DNA of 5,468 bases, taken from contig JAJQHT010000138.1 in NCBI GenBank assembly GCA_021199595.1, positions 1-5,468 of the forward strand, given 5' to 3'. This DNA comes from Oscillospiraceae bacterium. GTDB taxonomy: Bacteria; Bacillota; Clostridia; Oscillospirales; Oscillospiraceae. The notes below the pieces were generated by a model. It was not told the origin of the DNA. It made no database searches and saw only the letters and a list, made by a program, of their open reading frames with translations. Position numbers and translations under genes: made by a program. Shown piece by piece: positions 1 through 5,468 of the stretch; the first letter of the stretch is position 1; each line of letters starts with the position of its first letter.

Positions 1-953
1 ATATTCGGGCGCGTGAGGCAAAGCTCCTAACTGCCCAGCGGCTTGAGCAGATGGTGGATGCCCCGGATTTTGACGAGGCGGCCCGTGTCCTGGCCGACTG
101 CGGCTATCCAGACCTCACCGGCGCGAGCGACGCGCAGATGGAGGAAGCTTTCACCGCCCGGCGCGAGACATTTCTCAGTGAGATGGAGAGCTTCAGCCCG
201 GAGAAAGACCTAGTGCTGGCCTTCCGTCTGAAATACGATTACCACAACGCCAAGGTGCTGGTGAAATCCGAGGGTGCGTCGGAGGACGGAGAACGCCTTC
301 TGTCTCCTTGCGGAAGGATTGCGCCGCAGGTGCTTGCGGAGGCGTTCTATGGGGACTCGTGGCAGAGAATACCCGGCCCCCTGGCCGCCGCCATCCGGCA
401 GGCGAAGAACACGCTTGCACGGACAGGCGACCCTCAGCTTGCGGATATGGGGCTTGACAGAGCCTATTTCGCGGAGCTGCTGACGCTGACGGAGGGCCTG
501 TCCACCGGGTTTTACACCGGCTATGTCCGCCTTTCCATCGACGTGGCGAATCTTCGCAGCGCTGTGCGGTGCGTGCGGGGCCATTTGAATGACAGTGTTT
601 TGAAAGCGGCCCTGATAGACGGGGGCAACGTGTCCCCGGTGCGGTTTCTTCGCCATGCCTATGGAGACGGCGTGACCGGCCTGTTTACTGACCGGGCCAT
701 GTCCGCCTGCGCAGAGCTTGGGCAGAAATCCATCGACGGCGCACCCCTGGCCGCTTTTGAGCGGGCGTGCGACAATGCGCTGACGGATTATCTCACCAAC
801 GCGAAGCTGGTAGCCTATGGGCCGGAAGTGGCCGTGGCCTATCTGGCCTCCCTGGAGGGGGAGATCGTGGCGGTGCGGATGGTGCTGCTGGGCAAGCGGA
901 GCGGCCTCAGCCCCGAAGCCCTGCGGGAAAGGTTGCGTGAAAGCTATGAATAA
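1..953 (+). CDS. ntpC: V-type ATP synthase subunit C (5'-truncated by window edge)
   Basis: This is the stalk/cap subunit C (V0D/AC39 family, eukaryotic subunit d), which sits on the membrane K ring and receives the D-F central shaft, coupling V1 to Vo. The reading frame is open from base 3: the codons before the ATG at 51 read IRAREAKLLTAQRLEQ, a typical family N-terminus, so that ATG is internal and the true start lies upstream of the window. About 316 residues are visible; the family is usually about 330-340, so perhaps 10-20 are missing. Family hallmarks are the KYDYHNAKVLVK stretch at about 229-264, IDVANLRSAVR at about 537-570, and a C-terminus with YLASLEGEIVAVRMVLLGK followed by an RERLRESYE end. 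It is predicted mainly helical, with no membrane segment or signal peptide seen. The stop overlaps the next gene by 8 bases, indicating translational coupling. Synonym: atpC. The family assignment is confident. Confidence 0.95.
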   Translation, partial: IRAREAKLLTAQRLEQMVDAPDFDEAARVLADCGYPDLTGASDAQMEEAFTARRETFLSEMESFSPEKDLVLAFRLKYDYHNAKVLVKSEGASEDGERLLSPCGRIAPQVLAEAFYGDSWQRIPGPLAAAIRQAKNTLARTGDPQLADMGLDRAYFAELLTLTEGLSTGFYTGYVRLSIDVANLRSAVRCVRGHLNDSVLKAALIDGGNVSPVRFLRHAYGDGVTGLFTDRAMSACAELGQKSIDGAPLAAFERACDNALTDYLTNAKLVAYGPEVAVAYLASLEGEIVAVRMVLLGKRSGLSPEALRERLRESYE

Positions 954-1266
954 AATCGCCGTTATGGGAAGCCCTGACACGGTCATGGGCTTCAAGGCCC
1001 TGGGCTTGGAGACCGTTCCCGTGCGGGAGCCGGAGGAGGCCCGCAGGCTTTTTAAGCAGATGACCCGCCCCGACCAGCCCGACCAGTACGCTATCATTTA
1101 TCTGGAGGAGAATCTTGCGGCGCCGCTGGCGGATGAGATTGACCGCTTCAAGGACAGTCCTGTCCCCGCTGTTATTCTTATCCCCGGCAAGGGTGGCTCC
1201 CTGGGACTGGGCCTGTCGGCTCTGGAGACCGCTGTAGAGCGGGCTGTAGGAGTCAATATCCTATAA
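946..1266 (+). CDS. ntpG: V-type ATP synthase subunit F
   Basis: This small subunit, 106 residues and normal for the family, binds subunit D to form the central rotor shaft of V1 in the cytoplasm. The chosen start is the ATG at 946, which gives MNKIAVMGSPDTVMGFKALG, the expected first beta strand and the G-D/S-x-D-T-V-x-G-F motif of subunit F. An in-frame ATG far upstream, at 817, would add a tryptophan- and cysteine-rich tail read out of frame through ntpC and is rejected. Other family signs are YAIIYLEENLA in the middle and PAVILIPGKGGSLGLGL followed by ERAVGVNIL at the C-terminus. The start lies within the end of ntpC (ATGAATAA shared). Its own ribosome site is weak (GGGAAAGG at 925-932, 13 bases upstream), so translation probably depends on ribosomes finishing ntpC. 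The name ntpG follows Enterococcus hirae; other annotations call it atpF. Confidence 0.94.
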   Translation: MNKIAVMGSPDTVMGFKALGLETVPVREPEEARRLFKQMTRPDQPDQYAIIYLEENLAAPLADEIDRFKDSPVPAVILIPGKGGSLGLGLSALETAVERAVGVNIL

Positions 1267-1271
1267 AAACC

Positions 1272-1289
1272 GTCCCCGAAAGATGGGAC
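1272..1289 (+). other. small hairpin in the ntpG-ntpA spacer
   Basis: GTCCC at 1272-1276 can pair with GGGAC at 1285-1289 around an 8-base loop. It lies just after the ntpG stop in the only sizeable gap inside the operon. There is no T-run after it, so it is not a terminator. It could be an RNA stability or processing element, or chance; the stem is only 5 bp. Confidence 0.3.
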
Positions 1290-1313
1290 TAACGAGCATA
1301 GTATCAAATACCG

Positions 1314-1321
1314 AAGGAAGG
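1314..1321 (+). promoter_or_regulatory. ribosome binding site of ntpA
   Basis: AAGGAAGG ends 7 bases before the ATG at 1329. This strong purine-rich Shine-Dalgarno site at normal spacing supports that start. It contrasts with the weak site of the preceding ntpG and fits the need for three A subunits per complex; the link to stoichiometry is an inference. Confidence 0.75.
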
Positions 1322-1328
1322 TAGAAGC

Positions 1329-3095
1329 ATGAGCGGAACGATAACAAAAATTTCCGGCCCGCTGGTGGTGGCGAAAGGTCTGGCGGATGCCAACGTCTCC
1401 GACGTGGTTCGTGTGGGCGATCAGCATCTGATTGGCGAGATCCTCCAAATGAAAGGGGACAGCGCCTCTATCCAGGTCTATGAGGAGACCTCCGGCCTTG
1501 GCCCCGGCGCCAAGGTTGTCACCACCGGCGCGCCCTTGAGCGTGGAGCTGGGGCCTGGCCTGCTGACCAGTATATACGACGGCATCCAGCGTCCTCTGAC
1601 AGAAATACGCGCCCTGACCGGCGATACCATTACCCGCGGCGTTCAGGTGACGAGCCTTGACCACAAGAAGGAGTGGGAGTTCACCGCCGTGGCCGCCGTT
1701 GGCGACACGGTAGCCCCTGGCGACGTGCTTGGCACAGTTCAGGAGACGGCTGCCGTCCTGCATAAAATCATGGTTCCCCCTGATGTCTCCGGCGTGGTGG
1801 AGTCCATTCAGAGCGGAACCTATACCATCGAGCAGACTGTGGCCGTGGTGAAGGATGACAAGGGCGGCCGCCATGAGGTCAATATGATTCAGCGCTGGCC
1901 TGTCCGCGTGGCCCGGCCCTATAAGCGCAAGCACGTCCCCAGCCGTCCCATGAATAGCGGCCAGCGTGTTATAGACACGCTGTTCCCCATCGCCAAGGGC
2001 GGCACTGCCGCCGTTCCCGGCCCCTTTGGCAGCGGCAAGACCGTGGTGCAGCACCAGCTCGCCAAATGGTCGGACGTGGATATCGTGGTCTACATCGGCT
2101 GTGGCGAGCGCGGCAACGAGATGACAGACGTTCTGATGGAGTTCCCGGAACTGACAGACCCCCGCAGCGGGGAATCCCTGATGCAGCGGACGGTGCTGAT
2201 TGCCAACACCTCTGATATGCCGGTGGCGGCCCGTGAGGCCAGCATCTATACCGGCATCACCATCGCGGAGTATTTCCGCGATATGGGCTATGACGTGGCA
2301 GTTTTGGCTGACTCCACCTCCCGCTGGGCAGAGGCCCTGCGTGAGATGAGCGGCCGTTTGGAGGAAATGCCCGGCGAGGAGGGCTATCCTGCCTACCTTG
2401 CAAGCCGTTTGGCCCAGTATTACGAACGGGCCGGCGTGGTGGAATGCCTCGGCAGTGACAGCCGCCAGGGTTCCATTACGGCCATCGGCGCTGTGTCCCC
2501 TCCGGGCGGCGATACCTCCGAGCCTGTATCTCAGGCGACCATGCGTATCGTCAAGGTCTTCTGGGGCCTGGACAGCTCCCTGGCTTATGCCCGTCACTTC
2601 CCGGCTATTAACTGGCTGACATCCTACAGCCTGTATCTTGACACGCTCAAGGACTGGTATGACAAGGAGTTCCCCGGATTCATGGCCCAGCGGGAGAAGA
2701 GTATGGCCATTCTCCAGGAGGAGGAGAGCCTCAACGAGATTGTCCGCCTGGTGGGCAAGGATTCCCTGGGCGCGGAGGATCAGATGACCCTGGAAACCGC
2801 CCGCATGATTCACGAGGACTTTTTGCAGCAGAACGCCTTCGTGGAGGAGGATGCCTATTCTTCCTATGACAAGCAGTTCCGCCTGCTGGGGCTGATACTG
2901 AAATATGATGAGCTGTGCCGTCAGGCTATGGCGCAGGGCGCGGAGCTGGAGGCGCTGTTTACCATCCCCGCGAGAGAGCAGATTGGCCGTGCCAAGACCA
3001 TCCTGCCCGGCCAGTACGAGACCGAATACGCCCAGATCGAAGAGAACATGAAGCGTCAGATTCAGGCGCTGACAGCGGGAGGTGAGGAGCAGTGA
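1329..3095 (+). CDS. ntpA: V-type ATP synthase catalytic subunit A
   Basis: This is the catalytic subunit of the V1 hexamer, which binds and hydrolyses (or makes) ATP at the A/B interfaces and drives rotation of the D-F shaft to pump H+ or Na+. The 588 residues are full length for bacterial A subunits. Domains in order are an N-terminal beta barrel (about 1-70), the non-homologous 'bulge' region special to V/A-type A subunits (about 115-190), the nucleotide-binding core, and a helical C-terminal domain (from about 440). The Walker A is GPFGSGKT at 231-238, with K237 and T238. The catalytic glutamate lies in GCGERGNE (E260, followed by R261). The Walker B is VAVLAD, ending at D328. The ATPase alpha/beta signature [10 protein letters not shown] is at 425-434, and PPGGDTSEP is at 391-399. 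The P-loop carries serine at 235 rather than the redox-active cysteine of eukaryotic pumps, as usual in bacteria. The ion specificity cannot be read here because it lies in the K ring. Synonym: atpA. Confidence 0.98.
   Translation: MSGTITKISGPLVVAKGLADANVSDVVRVGDQHLIGEILQMKGDSASIQVYEETSGLGPGAKVVTTGAPLSVELGPGLLTSIYDGIQRPLTEIRALTGDTITRGVQVTSLDHKKEWEFTAVAAVGDTVAPGDVLGTVQETAAVLHKIMVPPDVSGVVESIQSGTYTIEQTVAVVKDDKGGRHEVNMIQRWPVRVARPYKRKHVPSRPMNSGQRVIDTLFPIAKGGTAAVPGPFGSGKTVVQHQLAKWSDVDIVVYIGCGERGNEMTDVLMEFPELTDPRSGESLMQRTVLIANTSDMPVAAREASIYTGITIAEYFRDMGYDVAVLADSTSRWAEALREMSGRLEEMPGEEGYPAYLASRLAQYYERAGVVECLGSDSRQGSITAIGAVSPPGGDTSEPVSQATMRIVKVFWGLDSSLAYARHFPAINWLTSYSLYLDTLKDWYDKEFPGFMAQREKSMAILQEEESLNEIVRLVGKDSLGAEDQMTLETARMIHEDFLQQNAFVEEDAYSSYDKQFRLLGLILKYDELCRQAMAQGAELEALFTIPAREQIGRAKTILPGQYETEYAQIEENMKRQIQALTAGGEEQ
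3078..3094 (+). promoter_or_regulatory. ribosome site and GTG start of ntpB overlapping the ntpA stop
   Basis: GGAGGTGA at 3078-3085, followed by a second GAGGAG at 3084-3089, lies just before GTG at 3092. The ntpA stop TGA (3093-3095) shares bases with that GTG, a 4-base overlap. The near-perfect Shine-Dalgarno and the overlap support the GTG start and suggest coupled, roughly equal translation of the A and B subunits, which occur 3:3 in the enzyme. Confidence 0.8.
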
Positions 3096-4474
3096 TTCGG
3101 GAATATAAAACCATAAGTGAAATCGCAAGCCCTCTGATGATGGTCAAAAATGTCGAGGGCGTCACCTATGACGAGCTGGCGGAAATCGAGCTGCCAAACG
3201 GCGAGAAGCGCCGCTGCAAGGTGCTGGAGGTAGACGGCGACACTGCTGTTGTCCAGCTTTTCGAGAGCGCCCAGGGCATTAACCTGGCCGCCTCCAAGGT
3301 TCGGTTTTTGGGCCATCCCCTCCAGCTCGGCGTGTCCGAAGATATGCTGGGGCGCGTTTTCAATGGCATGGGTGAGCCAATCGACGGCGGCCCCGCCATC
3401 CTGCCGGAGAAATACGAGGACATTAACGGTCTGCCTATGAACCCCGCGTCCCGGGCCTATCCGGCTGAGTTTATCCAGACCGGCGTCTCCACCATCGACG
3501 GGCTGAACACCCTGGTTCGCGGCCAGAAGCTGCCGATTTTCTCTGGCTCCGGTCTGCCCCATGCGGCGCTGGCCGCCCAAATCGTCCGCCAGGCCAAGGT
3601 TCTAGGCACGGATGAAAGCTTCGCCGTGGTGTTTGCAGCCATCGGCATTACCTTTGAGGAATCGGAGTTTTTCATTAACGACTTCCGAAAGACCGGCGCT
3701 ATTGACCGCACTGTGGTGTTCTCAAACCTGGCCAATGACCCCGCTGTGGAGCGCATCTCCACCCCGCGTATGGCCCTGACCGCCGCCGAATATCTGGCCT
3801 TTGAGAAGGATATGCACGTCCTGGTCGTCATGACGGACATCACAAACTATGCCGAGGCTCTGCGTGAAATTTCCGCCGCCAAGAAAGAAGTTCCTGGCCG
3901 CCGCGGGTATCCCGGTTATATGTATACCGACCTTGCCACCATGTATGAACGGGCCGGCCGCCGCATAGGGAAGAAGGGTTCCATTACTATGATACCCATC
4001 CTCACCATGCCGGAGGACGACAAGACCCACCCCATTCCCGACCTGACTGGCTACATCACCGAGGGACAGATCATCCTCTCCCGTGAGCTGTACCGCAAGG
4101 GCATTATCCCTCCTGTGGACGTGCTGCCAAGCCTGTCCCGTTTGAAGGATAAGGGCATCGGCGAGGGCAAGACCCGCGAGGATCACGCCGGCACCATGAA
4201 CCAGCTGTTCGCCGCCTACTCCTCCGGCAAGGAGGCCAAGGAGCTGATGACGATTCTGGGTGAATCCGCGCTGTCCGAGACAGACAAGAAGTTTGCCAAC
4301 TTCGCCGACGAGTTTGAAAAGCGCTATGTGAACCAGGGCAACCAGACCAACCGTTCCATCGAGGAGACGCTTGACCTGGGCTGGGAGCTTCTGAGTCTGC
4401 TGCCCAGGAGCGAGCTGAAGCGCGTGAAGCTCACGGAAATCGAGAAGTATATGCCGAAGCAGGCGGAGGAATGA
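3092..4474 (+). CDS. ntpB: V-type ATP synthase non-catalytic subunit B
   Basis: This is the regulatory, non-catalytic partner of A in the A3B3 head. It completes each ATP site with an arginine finger but does not hydrolyse ATP itself. The 460 residues are normal for the family. The GTG start gives (M)[17 protein letters not shown], matching the usual B-subunit N-terminus. The P-loop position reads [11 protein letters not shown] (150-160) and lacks the GKT of an active Walker A, as expected. A Walker B-like strand, VLVVMTD, ends at D249 and is followed by [24 protein letters not shown] is at 268-282. R350 in [10 protein letters not shown] corresponds to the arginine finger described for Enterococcus hirae Ntp[15 protein letters not shown] (314-327) replaces the alpha/beta signature seen in subunit A. 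The gene is translationally coupled to ntpA by a 4-base overlap and followed after 28 bases by ntpD. Synonym: atpB. No oddities were seen. Confidence 0.98.
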   Translation: MIREYKTISEIASPLMMVKNVEGVTYDELAEIELPNGEKRRCKVLEVDGDTAVVQLFESAQGINLAASKVRFLGHPLQLGVSEDMLGRVFNGMGEPIDGGPAILPEKYEDINGLPMNPASRAYPAEFIQTGVSTIDGLNTLVRGQKLPIFSGSGLPHAALAAQIVRQAKVLGTDESFAVVFAAIGITFEESEFFINDFRKTGAIDRTVVFSNLANDPAVERISTPRMALTAAEYLAFEKDMHVLVVMTDITNYAEALREISAAKKEVPGRRGYPGYMYTDLATMYERAGRRIGKKGSITMIPILTMPEDDKTHPIPDLTGYITEGQIILSRELYRKGIIPPVDVLPSLSRLKDKGIGEGKTREDHAGTMNQLFAAYSSGKEAKELMTILGESALSETDKKFANFADEFEKRYVNQGNQTNRSIEETLDLGWELLSLLPRSELKRVKLTEIEKYMPKQAEE

Positions 4475-4491
4475 CCGTCAGGTCGTTAAGC

Positions 4492-4498
4492 GAGGTGA
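4492..4498 (+). promoter_or_regulatory. ribosome binding site of ntpD
   Basis: GAGGTGA ends 4 bases before the ATG at 4503. The site is strong but slightly close, and it supports this start, which yields the conserved N-terminus of subunit D. Confidence 0.7.
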
Positions 4499-4502
4499 TT
4501 TT

Positions 4503-5156
4503 ATGCCGAAAAGTGCTGTGACCCCTACCCGGATGGTGCTCAACCAGCTCAAAGGCCGGTTGCGCACAGCCAGCCGGGGGCATAAGCTGCTGAAGGATAA
4601 GCGGGACGAGGAAATGCGTCAGTTTATGGACATCGTCCGCCGGAACAAGGCCCTCCGTGAAAAGGTAGATCAGGGACTGACGGAAGCCTTTGCCGCTATG
4701 AGCATGGCCAGCGCCGTCATGAGTCCGGAGATGCTGGAGCAGAGCCTGCTTTACGTCCGCCAGAAGGTAGATCTTGGGGTATCCTATAAGAATATCATGA
4801 GCGTGAATGTGCCGGTATACGACTTCAAGACCCAAGCGACCGACCTGACCGGCCAGCTGCCCTATGGCTTCGCCCAGACAAGCGGCGAGCTGGACGACGC
4901 TATCTCCAAACTGTATCAGGTATTTGAGGATATGCTGGAGCTGGCCCAGGTGGAAAAGACCATGCAGCTTCTGGCGGAGGACATCGAAAAAACCCGCCGT
5001 CGGGTGAATGCCCTGGAATATGTCATGATTCCCGAGCTGGAGGAAAACATCCGCTATATCTCCATGAAGCTGGAGGAAAACGAATCCTCCACCAAGGTTC
5101 GTCTGATGAAGGTGAAAGAAATGGTTCTCCAGGACGCCCACCACTATCAGCAGTAA
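4503..5156 (+). CDS. ntpD: V-type ATP synthase subunit D (rotor shaft)
   Basis: This is the central shaft subunit, analogous to F-ATPase gamma. Its long antiparallel N- and C-terminal helices form a coiled coil inside the A3B3 ring and transmit rotation to subunit C and the K ring together with subunit F. The 217 residues are within the normal family range. The N-terminal block TPTRMVLNQLKGRL, followed by RGHKLLKDKRDEE (residues about 7-38), and the C-terminal block TRRRVNALEYVMIPELEE (164-181), followed by STKVRLMKVKE, are the strongest family signatures. The central part (about 80-130) is more variable, as is usual. There is no signal peptide or membrane span. It is the last gene of the operon, since a strong terminator begins 10 bases after the stop. 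Synonym: atpD. Confidence 0.97.
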   Translation: MPKSAVTPTRMVLNQLKGRLRTASRGHKLLKDKRDEEMRQFMDIVRRNKALREKVDQGLTEAFAAMSMASAVMSPEMLEQSLLYVRQKVDLGVSYKNIMSVNVPVYDFKTQATDLTGQLPYGFAQTSGELDDAISKLYQVFEDMLELAQVEKTMQLLAEDIEKTRRRVNALEYVMIPELEENIRYISMKLEENESSTKVRLMKVKEMVLQDAHHYQQ

Positions 5157-5165
5157 AAGAAAACC

Positions 5166-5194
5166 GGGCCAGTGCTTGACACTGGCCCCCTTTT
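5166..5194 (+). terminator. rho-independent terminator of the ATPase operon
   Basis: GGGCCAGTG (5166-5174) pairs perfectly with CACTGGCCC (5180-5188) around the 5-base loop CTTGA, giving a 9-bp GC-rich stem, followed by CCTTTT. It starts 10 bases after the ntpD stop. The A-rich stretch just before the stem (AAAAGAAAA at 5155-5163) becomes a T-rich tail on the other strand, so it could also stop transcription arriving from the right. Confidence 0.92.
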
Positions 5195-5241
5195 AGTCTA
5201 AAATATATCCGTCCTGTTCCAAGACTCCGCCGGACATTGTA

Positions 5242-5277
5242 TGAGCCTCCTGAGATTACTGGAGTTGCTCACCTTTT
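5242..5277 (+). other. second hairpin with a short T-run in the ntpD-tRNA spacer
   Basis: TGAGC (5242-5246) plus CTCC (5247-5250) can pair with GGAG (5261-5264) and GCTCA (5267-5271), making a 9-bp stem broken by a TT bulge, with a 10-base loop. ACCTTTT follows, with TTTT at 5274-5277. It may be a backup terminator or a leader structure ahead of the tRNA. The rest of the 5195-5313 spacer shows no gene and no convincing sigma-70 promoter by eye. Confidence 0.35.
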
Positions 5278-5313
5278 CCAAAAAGAAATCGTTCTATTTT
5301 CAATTTCATATAC

Positions 5314-5362
5314 GCCCCAATAGCTCAGCAGGATAGAGCGTCCGCCTCCTAAGTGGAAAGTC
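5314..5362 (+). tRNA. tRNA-Arg(CCU), 5' portion only; 3' half absent or displaced
   Basis: The 5' part is canonical. The acceptor strand GCCCCAA is at 5314-5320, then TA, D-stem GCTC/GAGC (5323-5326 and 5336-5339) around the loop AGCAGGATA, G at position 26, and anticodon stem TCCGC/GTGGA (5341-5345 and 5353-5357, one G-T wobble) around the 7-base loop CTCCTAA. The anticodon is CCT at 5348-5350, reading the arginine codon AGG. AAGTC follows and resembles a variable loop. After that the expected T-arm and the TTGGGGC acceptor strand do not appear in the remaining ~106 bases. As it stands this cannot fold into a full cloverleaf. It may be interrupted, truncated by recombination, or a pseudogene. 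Confidence 0.7.
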
Positions 5363-5390
5363 AACTTGACAACTCACACGGAATGGCAAA

Positions 5391-5453
5391 CCCGGTTCGC
5401 TGTTCAAATCTGGTAGGCTCCGCAAGAAATTGATGCTGGAGCACAGAACCGGG
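5391..5453 (+). repeat. nested inverted repeat / structured segment downstream of the broken tRNA
   Basis: CCCGGTTC (5391-5398) is the exact inverted repeat of GAACCGGG (5446-5453). Inside it, GCTCCGCA (5417-5424) pairs with TGC and GGAGC (5434-5436 and 5438-5442) with one bulged T, around a 9-base loop. If transcribed, this would fold into an 8-bp closing stem carrying an 8-bp hairpin. The left internal strand (5399-5416) includes TTCAAATC, the tRNA T-loop consensus. I do not recognise the RNA or element family. Confidence 0.5.
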
Positions 5454-5468
5454 AATCATGTTCGTTGC

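Noticed and set aside
51..53. ATG at 51 as the start of ntpC
   Set aside because: The frame is open to the window edge, and the upstream codons encode a typical subunit C N-terminus, so this Met is internal.
817..945. In-frame N-terminal extension of ntpG from the ATG at 817
   Set aside because: It would encode a Trp/Cys/Arg-rich stretch from ntpC read in another frame. The family N-terminus begins exactly at 946.
210..1097. 295-codon minus-strand frame opposite ntpC and ntpG
   Set aside because: It is a shadow of two confidently identified genes on the plus strand, with no family resemblance.
1098..3128. 676-codon open frame on the minus strand opposite ntpA
   Set aside because: It mirrors ntpA in a GC-rich gene and lacks any recognisable domain. 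The composition (rich in His, Leu, Gly, Ala) is typical of antisense shadow frames, and ntpA is unmistakably the real gene.
4471..4502. ATG overlapping the ntpB stop (ATGA at 4471) as an alternative start for the next gene
   Set aside because: It is in a different frame from ntpD and gives no family-like protein. The ATG at 4503 has its own GAGGTGA site and the conserved N-terminus.
5314..5423. A complete tRNA-Arg(CCU) with a very long variable region ending at 5423
   Set aside because: The 3' sequence AGGCTCC does not pair with acceptor GCCCCAA, and the T-stem strands CGCTG and CTGGT mismatch at most positions, so no cloverleaf forms.
5361..5468. Minus-strand open frame running in from the right edge, containing AEPTRFEQ
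   Set aside because: Peptides of this kind arise when the antisense of a tRNA T-arm (GATTTGAAC) is translated. This is a well-known type of spurious ORF, so it is not called as a gene, though it helped reveal the tRNA-like fragment.
5446..5468. Group I intron P element suggested by the ACCGGGAATCATG stretch
   Set aside because: The resemblance to the P consensus is loose, the same bases pair better in the local inverted repeat, and no guide sequence for CCU was found. The rest of any core would lie outside the window.

Overview
The window holds the 3' part of a bacterial V-type (V/A-type) rotary ATPase operon on the + strand, followed by a terminator, a short non-coding stretch, and a tRNA-Arg(CCU) gene whose 3' half is not where it should be. 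The GC-rich coding sequence, strong Shine-Dalgarno sites, and subunit order C-F-A-B-D (ntpC-ntpG-ntpA-ntpB-ntpD, the Enterococcus hirae order) suggest an anaerobic Clostridia-type Firmicute, possibly a gut Oscillospiraceae relative. This placement is an inference from style and gene order.

Layout: 1-953 is ntpC (stalk subunit C), cut by the left edge of the window. 946-1266 is ntpG (stalk subunit F), which overlaps the end of ntpC. A 62-base spacer with a small hairpin and a clear ribosome binding site leads to ntpA (1329-3095), the catalytic A subunit. ntpB (3092-4474), the non-catalytic B subunit, starts at a GTG that overlaps the ntpA stop. A 28-base gap precedes ntpD (4503-5156), the rotor shaft. 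A strong rho-independent terminator (5166-5194) closes the operon. The membrane subunits (I and K) and the peripheral stalk subunits are not in the window and presumably lie upstream.

The five proteins form the soluble V1 head and its central stalk. A3B3 is the nucleotide-binding hexamer, with the active P-loop in A and the arginine finger in B. D and F form the rotating shaft, and C couples the shaft to the membrane K ring. All five look intact and ordinary, with the key catalytic residues present.

The unusual part is the last ~150 bases. From 5314 there is a textbook tRNA-Arg(CCU) acceptor 5' strand, D-arm and anticodon arm. After about 5362 the sequence stops being this tRNA: no T-arm of the right geometry and no TTGGGGC acceptor strand follow before the window ends. 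Instead there is a strongly structured segment (8-bp outer inverted repeat enclosing an 8-bp hairpin) that contains a fragment resembling the 3' end of a different tRNA. This could be an intron or element insertion, a recombination scar at an integration site, a tRNA pseudogene, or an assembly junction; the window is too short to decide. I see no other candidate for a new system.
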